From positions 1 to 7,806 of the forward strand of contig JAFTTD010000149.1 in NCBI GenBank assembly GCA_017466965.1: a stretch of 7,806 nucleotides of DNA. Reading direction: 5' to 3'. The stretch's first letter is position 1. Every line of letters starts with the position of its first letter. The notes under the pieces are model-generated. The model was not told the origin of the DNA and searched no databases. It saw only the letters and a program-made list of their open reading frames with translations. A program made the translations under genes and the position numbers. Of the stretch, positions 1-4,998 are shown piece by piece. The DNA is from Bacteroidaceae bacterium. GTDB taxonomy: Bacteria; Bacteroidota; Bacteroidia; Bacteroidales; Bacteroidaceae.

Positions 1-212
1 GAAGTATTCTCTTCCTTTATATATATAGGTGCGAAATATTCAAATATATCCTCTTCATTTCTTGTGCGTGCGTCAAGTTCCTGTTGCAGTCGTCTTGTCC
101 CTCCGTAGTGGTTCATCGGTAGGGTCATGACATACCAACGAGGGATATGACTGTTCCTATTTCGTTCAAGTGCTGATTTTTCCTGTTCGGATAGGTTTGA
201 AATTTCTTTCAT
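1..212 (-). CDS. NusG/UpxY-like transcription antiterminator, N-terminal part (truncated by window edge)
   Basis: Translating the minus strand from the ATG at 212-210 gives 70 uninterrupted codons that run off the left edge. Residues 25-29 are RWYVM, the start of the first beta strand of a NusG N-terminal domain. A basic/acidic helix (RRLQQELDAR, about 41-50) follows, then a second strand ending FEYFAPIYI. This is the arrangement of UpxY-type NusG paralogues, which in Bacteroidales are usually the first gene of a capsular or exopolysaccharide operon and let RNA polymerase run through the long operon. The charged 24-residue extension before RWYV is longer than in housekeeping NusG. No TAnnTTTG promoter is visible between this start and the inverted repeat at 384-410, so expression probably depends on the segment beyond it. 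The family call rests on about 45 residues; the polysaccharide role is inferred from family habit and from the promoter switch upstream. Confidence 0.7.
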   Translation of the reverse strand, partial: MKEISNLSEQEKSALERNRNSHIPRWYVMTLPMNHYGGTRRLQQELDARTRNEEDIFEYFAPIYIKEENT

Positions 213-383
213 TTTATTGGGTATGTGTATTCCTTCGCCATATCAATACTTATTTATAAAGCATTGATAAACAATGAGTTGTAAAATAATGGAAGACTAA
301 ACCCGAAAATTTCATTTCTTTTATATTCGCTTAGGACGACTTTTCAAGTGATTTGAAAAATGCCATTTTTCTTCCCCTGTTAT
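213..383 (-). other. Long untranslated leader of the antiterminator gene
   Basis: This AT-rich stretch lies between the antiterminator start codon and the left 27-base repeat. I see no ORF and no TAnnTTTG -7 element on the minus strand. If the neighbouring segment inverts so that its promoter faces left, transcription would start near 415 and this stretch would form most of a leader of about 200 nt. Long leaders are usual for UpxY genes. The side of the leader next to the repeat has no T tract, so the repeat hairpin should not terminate leftward transcription. Confidence 0.45.
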
Positions 384-410
384 TGTCCGTCTCTTAGCAA
401 GAGACGGACA
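384..410. repeat. Left 27-base inverted recombination-site candidate
   Basis: The site has a 12-base arm TGTCCGTCTCTT, a 3-base centre AGC, and the exact reverse complement of the arm. The whole 27 bases recur at 962-988 as the exact reverse complement (centre GCT), so the two copies are inverted. Similarity stops sharply at the edges of the 27 bases on both sides. Arms of about 10 bases around a 7-base asymmetric spacer (TTAGCAA) fit the core-site format of tyrosine recombinases, where the spacer sets polarity. The role is inferred; the repeat itself is seen directly. Confidence 0.9.
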
Positions 411-764
411 TCAATGACAAAAGCCCACTATTCTTTACCCTCTAACTATGACGAAGAGCTATAGCAACTGGCATTTTGTAGAACGCAAGACAAGAATCAT
501 AAGTCCATAAACTTGATGTCTCAAACCCCAATTTACAGAAGTGATGGCATGGCAAGAGAAAAGCTATTGTTTGGCAATTTTTACATCCCTATAAACAGCA
601 TATTGGTATTGGCGCATATACAATAAGGGATTGATAATAAAATCTTTAACCCTTGCATTCATTCCGAACGAATGTGAGGAATCTCATGACCGATGAGCAG
701 ATGTTTTTCCAACTGCAAAGAACAAATTTATCTCAAAATCTACACTGATAATTCAAAACTTCAT

Positions 765-840
765 TGACATTTATATGAATGCCAGTGACGTTTATATAAA
801 TGTCAATGAAGTTTACATAAATCTCACTGACATTTATAAC
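765..840. repeat. Tandem 21-base palindromic units, probable operator array
   Basis: Units start at 765, 786, 807 and 828 (the last is partial), exactly 21 bases apart. Each approximates a perfect palindrome with half-site TGACATTTAT. The second unit (786-805) deviates from perfect dyad symmetry at only one base pair. A period of 21 places successive sites on the same helix face, as in cooperative regulator or recombinase-accessory binding. The array lies inside the candidate invertible segment, about 80 bases upstream of the -33 element, and would flip with the promoter. The binding protein is unknown. Confidence 0.7.
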
Positions 841-922
841 TTTTTACTCGTTTCAATGCTTAATTTTGTTCATTATTTGTAATTTTACATCGTTCGCAAG
901 AGAAAAAATGTTTTTATAAATT

Positions 923-952
923 TTTGTATATTAAATAATTAATGTAATTTTG
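923..952 (+). promoter_or_regulatory. Bacteroidetes-type promoter inside the invertible segment
   Basis: A -33 element TTTG (923-926) and a -7 element TAATTTTG (945-952, exact TAnnTTTG) are separated by 18 bases. The predicted start is about 956-958, a few bases before the right inverted repeat. In this orientation it reads rightward into a hairpin with a T tract. No plus-strand gene follows; the next gene (1138-1449) is antisense to it. Confidence 0.7.
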
Positions 953-961
953 CGGTGTATA

Positions 962-988
962 TGTCCGTCTCTTGCTAAGAGACGGACA
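962..988. repeat. Right 27-base inverted recombination-site candidate
   Basis: This is the exact reverse complement of the 27 bases at 384-410, with centre GCT instead of AGC. The bases either side do not match those of the left copy, so the repeat unit is exactly the 27-base site. It doubles as the stem of a terminator-like hairpin. Confidence 0.9.
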
Positions 989-1000
989 TTTTTATTTTCT
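962..1000 (+). terminator. Intrinsic terminator formed by the right repeat plus an outside T tract
   Basis: A 12-bp perfect stem with a 3-base loop (962-988) is followed directly by TTTTTATTTT (989-998). The T tract lies outside the invertible segment, so it stays in place whichever way the segment faces. The left site has no T tract on its outer side. Rightward transcription from the promoter at 923-952 should therefore stop after about 40 nt, while leftward transcription in the flipped state should pass. Confidence 0.6.
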
Positions 1001-1014
1001 TTGATAGAGATTGG

Positions 1015-1123
1015 ACTATTAAGTAGTTAAGGAGTTAGGAGTAGTTAAGGAGTAAGTTTTTAATTATGAATTATGACCAAACGTGCAAATGAGAGCAGAA
1101 TTAAAGTTTACTTGGATGAGTGC
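1015..1123 (+). repeat. Dispersed repeat, type B, copy 1
   Basis: A short run of GTAGTTAAGGAGTTAGGA-type units is followed by 61 bases (1057-1117) that match 4149-4209 at 60 of 61 positions. The match ends at ACTTGGAT; after a 6-base gap the word GAGTGC is also shared. The unit contains a 22-codon micro-ORF (1073-1141) beginning MTKRANESRIKVYLD, whose stop overlaps the stop of the converging toxin gene. The repeat abuts the left toxin-antitoxin module and looks like a cassette border. Confidence 0.75.
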
Positions 1124-1137
1124 TTACAGAATAAAAA

Positions 1138-1449
1138 TTAGTCCTTAGCTTTTTTAGGTTTCATAAGATTTGAATGAATAGTAACGACAACCAATTTGTC
1201 GGGAGTGTATCGGTAAACGATACGATATTTGGGGTGAGATAAAAAACTATAATATGTAGTCTTTTTTGTACTGCGGGACTCATCAACGAGTCCAATCTGT
1301 GGAGAGTAGGATAATGTGTGCAATGTGTTTTGGATACCTTTTGCAAACTTGGAAGCAGCCTGTTTGCCCATGTTGATAGAATACCATTCCGCTATTCTGT
1401 CAAAACACCTCAAAGCGCGCCGATTCCAGACAACTTTCAGTTTATCCAT
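1138..1449 (-). CDS. ParE/RelE-family toxin
   Basis: The protein is 103 aa, normal for RelE/ParE toxins. The fold shows as an N-terminal strand (KLKVVWNRRAL), two helices with the ALRCFDRIAEWY and ASKFAKGIQNTLHTL segments, and then the typical strand pair KYRIVYRYTPDKLVVVTIHSNL. The basic residues R76 and R80 and the H92 strand are where ParE/RelE proteins place conserved residues. These toxins either cut mRNA on the ribosome (RelE) or poison gyrase (ParE); the sequence here does not settle which, though the HPKYRIVY form leans to ParE-like. The gene overlaps the upstream antitoxin by 13 bases, indicating translational coupling in one operon. The Lys-rich tail KPKKAKD is probably disordered. 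The stop lies right at the border of a dispersed repeat. Confidence 0.85.
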   Translation of the reverse strand: MDKLKVVWNRRALRCFDRIAEWYSINMGKQAASKFAKGIQNTLHTLSYSPQIGLVDESRSTKKTTYYSFLSHPKYRIVYRYTPDKLVVVTIHSNLMKPKKAKD

Positions 1450-1721
1450 TTTTTGAAAATTAATTCAACTTCTTCGTCTGTTGCTTCTCCACTTTTTTCT
1501 GAGAGTTTAATTTCTTCGGTCAATTCTTCTTCTGAAAACATACAGGGCATAGAGTCAGCATAAAGGAGTTCTATACATTCTTGCAAACTTTCTTCATCGT
1601 TTGACTTATCTATGGTGGTTTTCAAACGCTGTTTCAAACCTTGCAAATACTGACTTCCATAAGCTATAGCAGGTTCTGAGGCAACCTGCTGTTCTGAATC
1701 TATTTGTCTGTACTCTTTCAT
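1437..1721 (-). CDS. Putative antitoxin paired with the ParE/RelE-like toxin
   Basis: This is a 94-aa acidic protein whose last codons overlap the toxin start by 13 bases. I do not recognise its family. Its N-terminal half carries basic residues (QGLKQRLKTTIDK, about 28-40) and its C-terminal half is strongly acidic (SEEELTEEIKLSEKSGEATDEEVE cluster, about 63-86), ending in FKKWIN. An acidic tail would suit wrapping a basic RelE/ParE toxin. Being small, first in the pair, overlapping the toxin and having its own promoter gives the antitoxin call. No clear ribbon-helix-helix or helix-turn-helix can be asserted by eye. Confidence 0.7.
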   Translation of the reverse strand: MKEYRQIDSEQQVASEPAIAYGSQYLQGLKQRLKTTIDKSNDEESLQECIELLYADSMPCMFSEEELTEEIKLSEKSGEATDEEVELIFKKWIN

Positions 1722-1746
1722 GCCTGAATGGTTTATAAACTTATTG

Positions 1747-1778
1747 CAAAGGTAATTATATTGTTTAAATATTGCAAT
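1747..1778 (-). promoter_or_regulatory. Promoter of the ParE/RelE-like module
   Basis: On the minus strand the -7 element is TACCTTTG (plus-strand 1747-1754, an exact TAnnTTTG). A -33-like ATTG lies at 1775-1778 with a 20-base spacer. The predicted start is about 1741-1743, giving a leader of about 20 nt before the ATG at 1721. Confidence 0.65.
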
Positions 1779-2110
1779 TTTAAGTGTGAATTAAGAATTA
1801 ATATTTAGGAGTTAAGGAGTTAAAGTAGTTAAGAAGTATAGTAGTTAAGGAGTAATAGGAGTTAAAAGGGGAGTTAAAAATAGGAGTTAAAAGGGGACGA
1901 TACCTTGTAAATTATGAATTATGAATAGAGAATTATGATAGCCTACCTTACAACCTCACGACCTTTAATTTGGGAGTTCAGAAGTTCCGGAGTTCTGGAG
2001 TTCAGACGATACCACAGGATGGCATTGCTTATCTTACAACTTTATAACCTCATAACCTTAAATTGGGGAGTTCATATAAAACTCTGTCAATTATGAATTA
2101 TGAGTAGCTT
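1779..2110 (+). repeat. Dispersed repeat, type A, copy 1
   Basis: The order is: a border TTTAAGTGTGAATTAA (1779-1794); a run of GGAGTTAA-type units; GACGATACC (1896-1904); a GGAGTTC-rich section; a second GACGATACC (2005-2013) followed by ACAGGATGGCATTGCTTATC; then ACTTTATAACCT, AAACTCTGTC and AATTATGAATTATGAG. The same order recurs at 2929-3175 and in part at 5058-5264, all in the same direction. This copy has extra bases around 1917-1970. From 2111 to the promoter at 2238 there is unique sequence in which I see no gene. The repeats separate toxin-antitoxin modules and could be substrates for homologous recombination. Confidence 0.8.
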
Positions 2111-2237
2111 ATGAACTCAAAAACTTGCATTAGGTTATGATGCTCTAAGGATGGCTTGAGAACTTACAAACTAACGGACTTAAATCAGGGTTAAGTGGTT
2201 ATTGGAAGTGGGGGTGTATAAACATTCTTATTCATTG

Positions 2238-2269
2238 TTTGTTTTTATTCCATTAAAAATGTATTTTTG
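2238..2269 (+). promoter_or_regulatory. Promoter of the RHH/PIN toxin-antitoxin module
   Basis: The -33 TTTG (2238-2241) and -7 TATTTTTG (2262-2269, exact TAnnTTTG) are separated by 20 bases. The predicted start is about 2273-2275. This lies downstream of the ATG-like codon at 2202 and therefore fixes the antitoxin start at 2289. Confidence 0.75.
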
Positions 2270-2288
2270 CAAAAACAATCAAATAAGG

Positions 2289-2540
2289 ATGAGAACTGTT
2301 CAGATTAAAATTAATGATAATATTGCTGAAAGAGCAATGGAGTATGCAAAACAAAAAGGCATAAATCTATCAACTATCATTGAGAATTTTTTGTCACGAA
2401 TAACAAAAGAACGTGAAGAAGAGATGGCAGACATACCAGATGTTATCCAAAGTTTGTTAGGTGCAGGTGAACTCGTTGATGAAAATGATTTAAACGGTAG
2501 GAAAGCCTATTATTCATACTTGTCAGAAAAACATCAATGA
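2289..2540 (+). CDS. Ribbon-helix-helix-like antitoxin (DUF6364-like)
   Basis: The protein has 83 aa when started at the ATG 2289-2291, which follows AATAAGG and lies about 15 nt after the predicted transcription start. A longer reading from 2202 would start upstream of the promoter and adds a low-complexity hydrophobic stretch, so it is rejected. The N-terminus has the ribbon-helix-helix pattern: strand TVQIKIND, helix NIAERAMEYAKQKG, then INLSTIIENFLSRITKE. The C-terminal part (ADIPDVIQSLLGAGELVDENDLNGRKAYYSYLSEKHQ) is the likely toxin-neutralising segment. It overlaps the PIN toxin by four bases (ATGA). RHH antitoxins of this kind bind their own operator and repress the operon; the operator itself was not located. 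Confidence 0.82.
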   Translation: MRTVQIKINDNIAERAMEYAKQKGINLSTIIENFLSRITKEREEEMADIPDVIQSLLGAGELVDENDLNGRKAYYSYLSEKHQ

Positions 2541-2944
2541 AAAAATTATTTTTAGATACAAATGTTGTAATAGATCTTTTAGATAAGCGCGAAGGATTCT
2601 ATAAAGCAGCTGTGAGTCTATTTGTATTAGCTTATCAAAAAAGGGTAAAGTTATTTGTTTCTCCTATGACATACGCAACGGCGGCGTATTTATTAAGAAA
2701 ACATGGAGATAAGCAAGTTAGAGTATTATTACGTAATCTACGACAATTGTCTAAAGTTACAACTGCAAACGAGATTGTCATTGATGATTCATTAGCTTCA
2801 TCATTTAATGATTATGAAGATGCATTGCAGTATTATTCAGCAATGAAGCATAAGGTTGATTGTATTATTACAAGAAATGTCAAGGATTTCGCACCTTCAA
2901 CAATTCCGGTATTAACCCCTGACGAATATTTAAGTATGAATTAA
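2537..2944 (+). CDS. PIN-domain ribonuclease toxin (VapC-like)
   Basis: The 135-aa protein is a full PIN domain. Visible metal-binding and core residues are D7 in FLDTNVVID, D13, then D92/E94/D95 in NDYEDALQYY, and D117 in ITRNVKDF near the end of the fold. This is the PIN_3-type pattern common in Bacteroidetes. VapC-type toxins are Mg-dependent RNases that cut specific RNAs, often tRNA or rRNA; the target here is unknown. The start codon overlaps the antitoxin stop (ATGA), so translation is coupled. All catalytic positions look intact. The last five codons and stop (TTAAGTATGAATTAA) match the border of the type A repeat at 1780-1794 with one difference, so the gene ends inside a repeat boundary. 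Confidence 0.9.
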   Translation: MKKLFLDTNVVIDLLDKREGFYKAAVSLFVLAYQKRVKLFVSPMTYATAAYLLRKHGDKQVRVLLRNLRQLSKVTTANEIVIDDSLASSFNDYEDALQYYSAMKHKVDCIITRNVKDFAPSTIPVLTPDEYLSMN

Positions 2945-3190
2945 TATTTAGGAGTTAAAGAAGTTAAGGAGTAATAGGAGTTAAAATAGGGAGTTAAAAA
3001 TAGGAGTTAAAAGGGGACGATACCTTGTAAATTATATATCCGGAGTTCAGAAGTTCCGGAGTTCAGAAGTTCAGACGATACCACAGGATGGCATTGCTTA
3101 TCTTACAACTTTATAACCTTAAATTTGGGAGTTCATATAAAACTCTGTCAATTATGAATTATGAGTAATCGTGCCAGTGAGAGCTGAATC
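2929..3190 (+). repeat. Dispersed repeat, type A, copy 2, with degenerate type B tail
   Basis: The border starts within the end of the PIN gene (2929-2944). It is followed by GAATTAATATTTAGGAGTTAA-like sequence identical to 1795-1815. Then come GGAGTTAA units, GACGATACC at 3016-3024, a CCGGAGTTC section, a second GACGATACC at 3074-3082, ACAGGATGGCATTGC, ACTTTATAACCT and AAACTCTGTC. The end (about 3152-3190) is a degenerate type B copy reading ATGAGTAATCGTGCCAGTGAG. From 3191 to 3300 I see no gene or recognisable signal. Confidence 0.78.
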
Positions 3191-3300
3191 AAGTTTATCG
3201 TTTGGAATGACTGAACGGGAGGATGGGATAAATTTGAAGTGGGTATGATTCTTGGAAATGAGTTCTTGAATCGGAAAAACTTGTGTGAATATAGTTTGGA

Positions 3301-3666
3301 TTAGACTTTTAAGAGAATATCATTGACAGCTATAAGTAATGTAGGAAGTTCATTTTTAATTACATCGTAAATGATTTCTTCATCAACATTTGCATATTCG
3401 TGAGAAATGAAATTCCTCATGTTGTAAACGTCTTTCCAATTTATTTCAGGATGATAAATTAAAGGAGATGGATCTGCTTTCAACAATTTGCCGACTTGTT
3501 CGCCAATGACTTGCAGTCGCATTACAACAGAGTCGAACAACATCACTTTTTCTGGTGAAAGCATAAATTCTTGAGAAGAGTTTATGGACTCGCAACGAGA
3601 TATGGTCAATTCAGCAGATTCAATAATCTGTAACAAACGTTCGCGTATTGTAATGGCATCAGACAT
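3301..3666 (-). CDS. hepT: HepT-like HEPN ribonuclease toxin (DUF86 type)
   Basis: The protein has 121 aa, the usual length for HepT/DUF86 proteins. It is all-helical. The catalytic HEPN motif RX4H is present as RNFISH (R84, H89) with Y91 two residues later (RNFISHEY), i.e. the RX4HXY form. In the studied HepT-MntA systems this tyrosine is AMPylated by the partner nucleotidyltransferase, which silences the RNase. The preceding segment (RLQVIGEQVGKLL, 50-62) and INWKDVYNMRN are classic for the family. The gene overlaps the upstream MNT gene by eight bases and is second in the operon, so the antitoxin is made first. All key residues are intact, so an active toxin is expected. Confidence 0.9.
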   Translation of the reverse strand: MSDAITIRERLLQIIESAELTISRCESINSSQEFMLSPEKVMLFDSVVMRLQVIGEQVGKLLKADPSPLIYHPEINWKDVYNMRNFISHEYANVDEEIIYDVIKNELPTLLIAVNDILLKV

Positions 3667-3952
3667 AAATCGTTTCTTTTTGCAAATTGTACTTCAACAT
3701 TGGACGTAAAGAATCTCTAAATCTCAAAAGATCAACTTTGCAATCAAACATGTTCTGAAGATGTTCCCTTAGTCTGCACATAAGAGAATAGTTGGGATTA
3801 CGCAATTCAACAACAATGTCAATGTCACTTTCAGGCGTGTTTTGGTGCCTCGCAACGGAACCGAATATCCCGATACGAATGACACCAAATTTTTCTCCAA
3901 ACAGAGTTTTGAACTCGGCTAACTTTGTTTTACATTCTTCTAATTGAAGCAT
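3659..3952 (-). CDS. mntA: MntA-like minimal nucleotidyltransferase antitoxin
   Basis: The protein has 97 aa from the ATG at 3952-3950. The nucleotidyltransferase signature GSX10DXD is complete: G31-S32 in IGIFGSVARH, D43 and D45 in SDIDIVVEL, and a third acidic residue D74 in CKVDLL. In HepT-MntA pairs this enzyme transfers AMP to the HepT tyrosine and so neutralises the toxin. A longer reading from TTG at 3994 would span the -7 element at 3961-3968 and is rejected. With the chosen start the transcript leader is only about 5 nt, so the mRNA would be nearly leaderless. It is first in a two-gene operon with the HEPN toxin. Confidence 0.88.
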   Translation of the reverse strand: MLQLEECKTKLAEFKTLFGEKFGVIRIGIFGSVARHQNTPESDIDIVVELRNPNYSLMCRLREHLQNMFDCKVDLLRFRDSLRPMLKYNLQKETIYV

Positions 3953-3958
3953 AACTTT

Positions 3959-4017
3959 TACAAATATATACTTTTTATATGAATATAATAACAAATTAAA
4001 GAAAATATTTGTTTGTT
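3959..4017 (-). promoter_or_regulatory. Promoter region of the MNT-HepT module, shared with the next module
   Basis: The minus-strand -7 element TATATTTG lies at plus-strand 3961-3968. The nearest -33-like CAAA (3992-3995) gives a 23-base spacer, longer than elsewhere in the window, so the upstream element is uncertain. The 59 bases 3959-4017 align without gaps to 4999-5057 with 52 identities. The same promoter region thus drives two different HEPN/MNT modules. Confidence 0.65.
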
Positions 4018-4252
4018 CAGGAGTTAAGGGTAAGGAGTTCAGGAGTTCAGGAGTTAAGTAGTTAAGAAGTTAAGGAGTTAGAGGAGTTAAGTAGTTAAGA
4101 AGTTAAGTAGTTAAAGTAGTTGAGTAGTTAGAGAAGTTAAGGGGTTACTTTTTAATTATGAATTATGACCAATCGTGCAAATGAGAGCAGAATTAAAGTT
4201 TACTTGGATTTTGCCGAGTGCAGCACAAAGGAGTGAACGTAGTGTCCACTAC
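4018..4252 (+). repeat. Dispersed repeat, type B, copy 2, with long GGAGTTAAG tandem tract
   Basis: About 4018-4146 is an imperfect tandem of 8-10-base units (GGAGTTAAG, TAGTTAAGA, AAGTTAAGG). The block 4149-4209 follows, 60 of 61 identical to 1057-1117, and then TTTGCCGAGTGCAGCACAAAG. A 23-codon micro-ORF (4165-4236) starts MTNRANESRIKVYLD. A small hairpin GTAGTG-TC-CACTAC is at 4239-4252. From 4253 to 4320 I see nothing recognisable. The tandem tract could vary in length by slippage. Confidence 0.75.
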
Positions 4253-4320
4253 CTCACAGCCTTATTTTAAGTATGCTTGGGACTATGGAACAAACAGCTA
4301 AATCTATAAAGTGATTTGGG

Positions 4321-4617
4321 CTAAATAAGTATGCCTGTTTTTGTAATATCGCAATAAAGTGGATTGTTCATATCTTCTGTTAATAAAACAGGCTCAATGA
4401 GGTTGCTTATTTTACGTCTTAGTTTCCACAAAAGCGGAGTGTCTTCAAAATAGTTGTCGTTCAAATGGTCCACAATTACCGCTATATCTATATCGCTGTC
4501 CTCTCTATGATTCCCTTTGCTGTAAGAACCATAAAGATATAAGGCTTTTAGTGGTAGTCTTTCCGATAGTATTTCCTTATATTTCTTTGCGAGGTTTATA
4601 GCTTGTTCTTTATCCAT
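4321..4617 (-). CDS. MNT-domain nucleotidyltransferase antitoxin, second HEPN/MNT module
   Basis: The 98-aa protein has the full GSX10DXD signature: G30-S31 in LYLYGSYSKG, D42 and D44 in DSDIDIAVIVD, and a likely third acidic residue E75 in NLIEPVLL. It is a minimal nucleotidyltransferase of the kind that modifies a HEPN partner. It starts 22 bases inside the end of the upstream HEPN gene, so the two are translationally coupled. Here the HEPN gene comes first and the MNT gene second, the reverse of the neighbouring module at 3301-3952. It is only distantly similar to that MNT protein, so this is not a recent tandem duplication of the genes. Confidence 0.87.
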   Translation of the reverse strand: MDKEQAINLAKKYKEILSERLPLKALYLYGSYSKGNHREDSDIDIAVIVDHLNDNYFEDTPLLWKLRRKISNLIEPVLLTEDMNNPLYCDITKTGILI

Positions 4618-4982
4618 TGTTGTAAATCTTTAGTATCTTTAAGAAGTTGTTGGCAATACTCTTTAGATAAACTCTTTAAGAGTCGCTCCTTGTATGACGG
4701 ATAACGGGCTTCTATATTTAATGGTTCAATTTTATCTATGAAATCAAGTTGTTCTTCTGATAATGCTTTGTCTATTCCAGTTTTTTCTGCTAATCTTGAT
4801 AAGGAATGAATTTTCAATGGGGCTTCTTCAAGACAATTGCTCCAATGTGCCTTCAGAATCTTTTCAATGGTCTGATGGCACATAAAGCCAACGTACAGAT
4901 AGCGTCCTGTAACTAACATTGCATCTGCTGTTTCCAGGTCGTAACCTGACATCTCTATCCAATATTTAACTTTATCATTCAT
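4596..4982 (-). CDS. HEPN-domain protein (PF05168-like), second HEPN/MNT module
   Basis: The protein has 128 aa from the ATG at 4982-4980; a TTG six bases upstream would add two residues and is less likely. Family features are KYWIEMSGYDLETADAML near the N-terminus, YVGFMCHQTIEKILKAHW (30-47), H59 in LKIHSLSRLAEK and the EARYPSYKERL segment (91-101), as in PF05168 HEPN proteins. I find no RX4-6H pair, the catalytic motif of RNase-type HEPN toxins. It may therefore use another active site, or act as a binding or substrate partner rather than a HepT-style RNase. It is the first gene of an operon with the MNT gene, overlapping it by 22 bases. Confidence 0.85.
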   Translation of the reverse strand: MNDKVKYWIEMSGYDLETADAMLVTGRYLYVGFMCHQTIEKILKAHWSNCLEEAPLKIHSLSRLAEKTGIDKALSEEQLDFIDKIEPLNIEARYPSYKERLLKSLSKEYCQQLLKDTKDLQQWIKNKL

Positions 4983-4998
4983 TTTCAAAAATATTTTT

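Larger units (their letters stand above)
384..988. other. Candidate invertible promoter segment (inverton), shown in OFF orientation
   Basis: Two perfect 27-base inverted sites bound about 550 bases with no credible ORF on either strand. Just inside the right site lies a promoter pointing right, away from the antiterminator gene. Between 765 and 840 there is a tandem array of palindromic units. The left part (411-760) holds nothing I recognise. Inverting between the sites moves the promoter to about 420-449 facing left, with a predicted start near 415 and a leader of about 200 nt to the ATG at 212. This is the design known for phase-variable capsule promoters in Bacteroides fragilis and relatives. 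A tyrosine recombinase gene lies about 4.4 kb to the right. Orientation is called OFF because the only promoter with good -33 and -7 elements faces right; a weaker left-facing match exists at 723-757. Confidence 0.7.

Noticed and set aside
723..757. Left-facing promoter in the displayed orientation
   Set aside because: The -7 word is an exact match (TAAATTTG on the minus strand), but the only -33-like word is 23 bases away, against 18-20 for the good promoters here. It is kept as a caveat to the OFF call rather than a feature.
1318..1563. Plus-strand ORF across the ParE/RelE-like module
   Set aside because: It is antisense to two overlapping genes with recognisable toxin-antitoxin organisation and their own promoter.
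2202..2288. Upstream extension of the RHH antitoxin to a 112-aa protein
   Set aside because: A strong promoter (2238-2269) lies inside this extension, the added residues do not fit the family, and the RHH domain starts at the ATG 2289.
4018..4146. CRISPR-like array
   Set aside because: The GGAGTTAAG units are 8-10 bases, imperfect, with no unique spacers of regular length and no cas genes.
4239..4252. Small hairpin GTAGTG-TC-CACTAC as a terminator
   Set aside because: The stem is only 6 bp and no T tract follows on either strand; it sits in repeat sequence past the stop side of the second MNT gene without a terminator layout.
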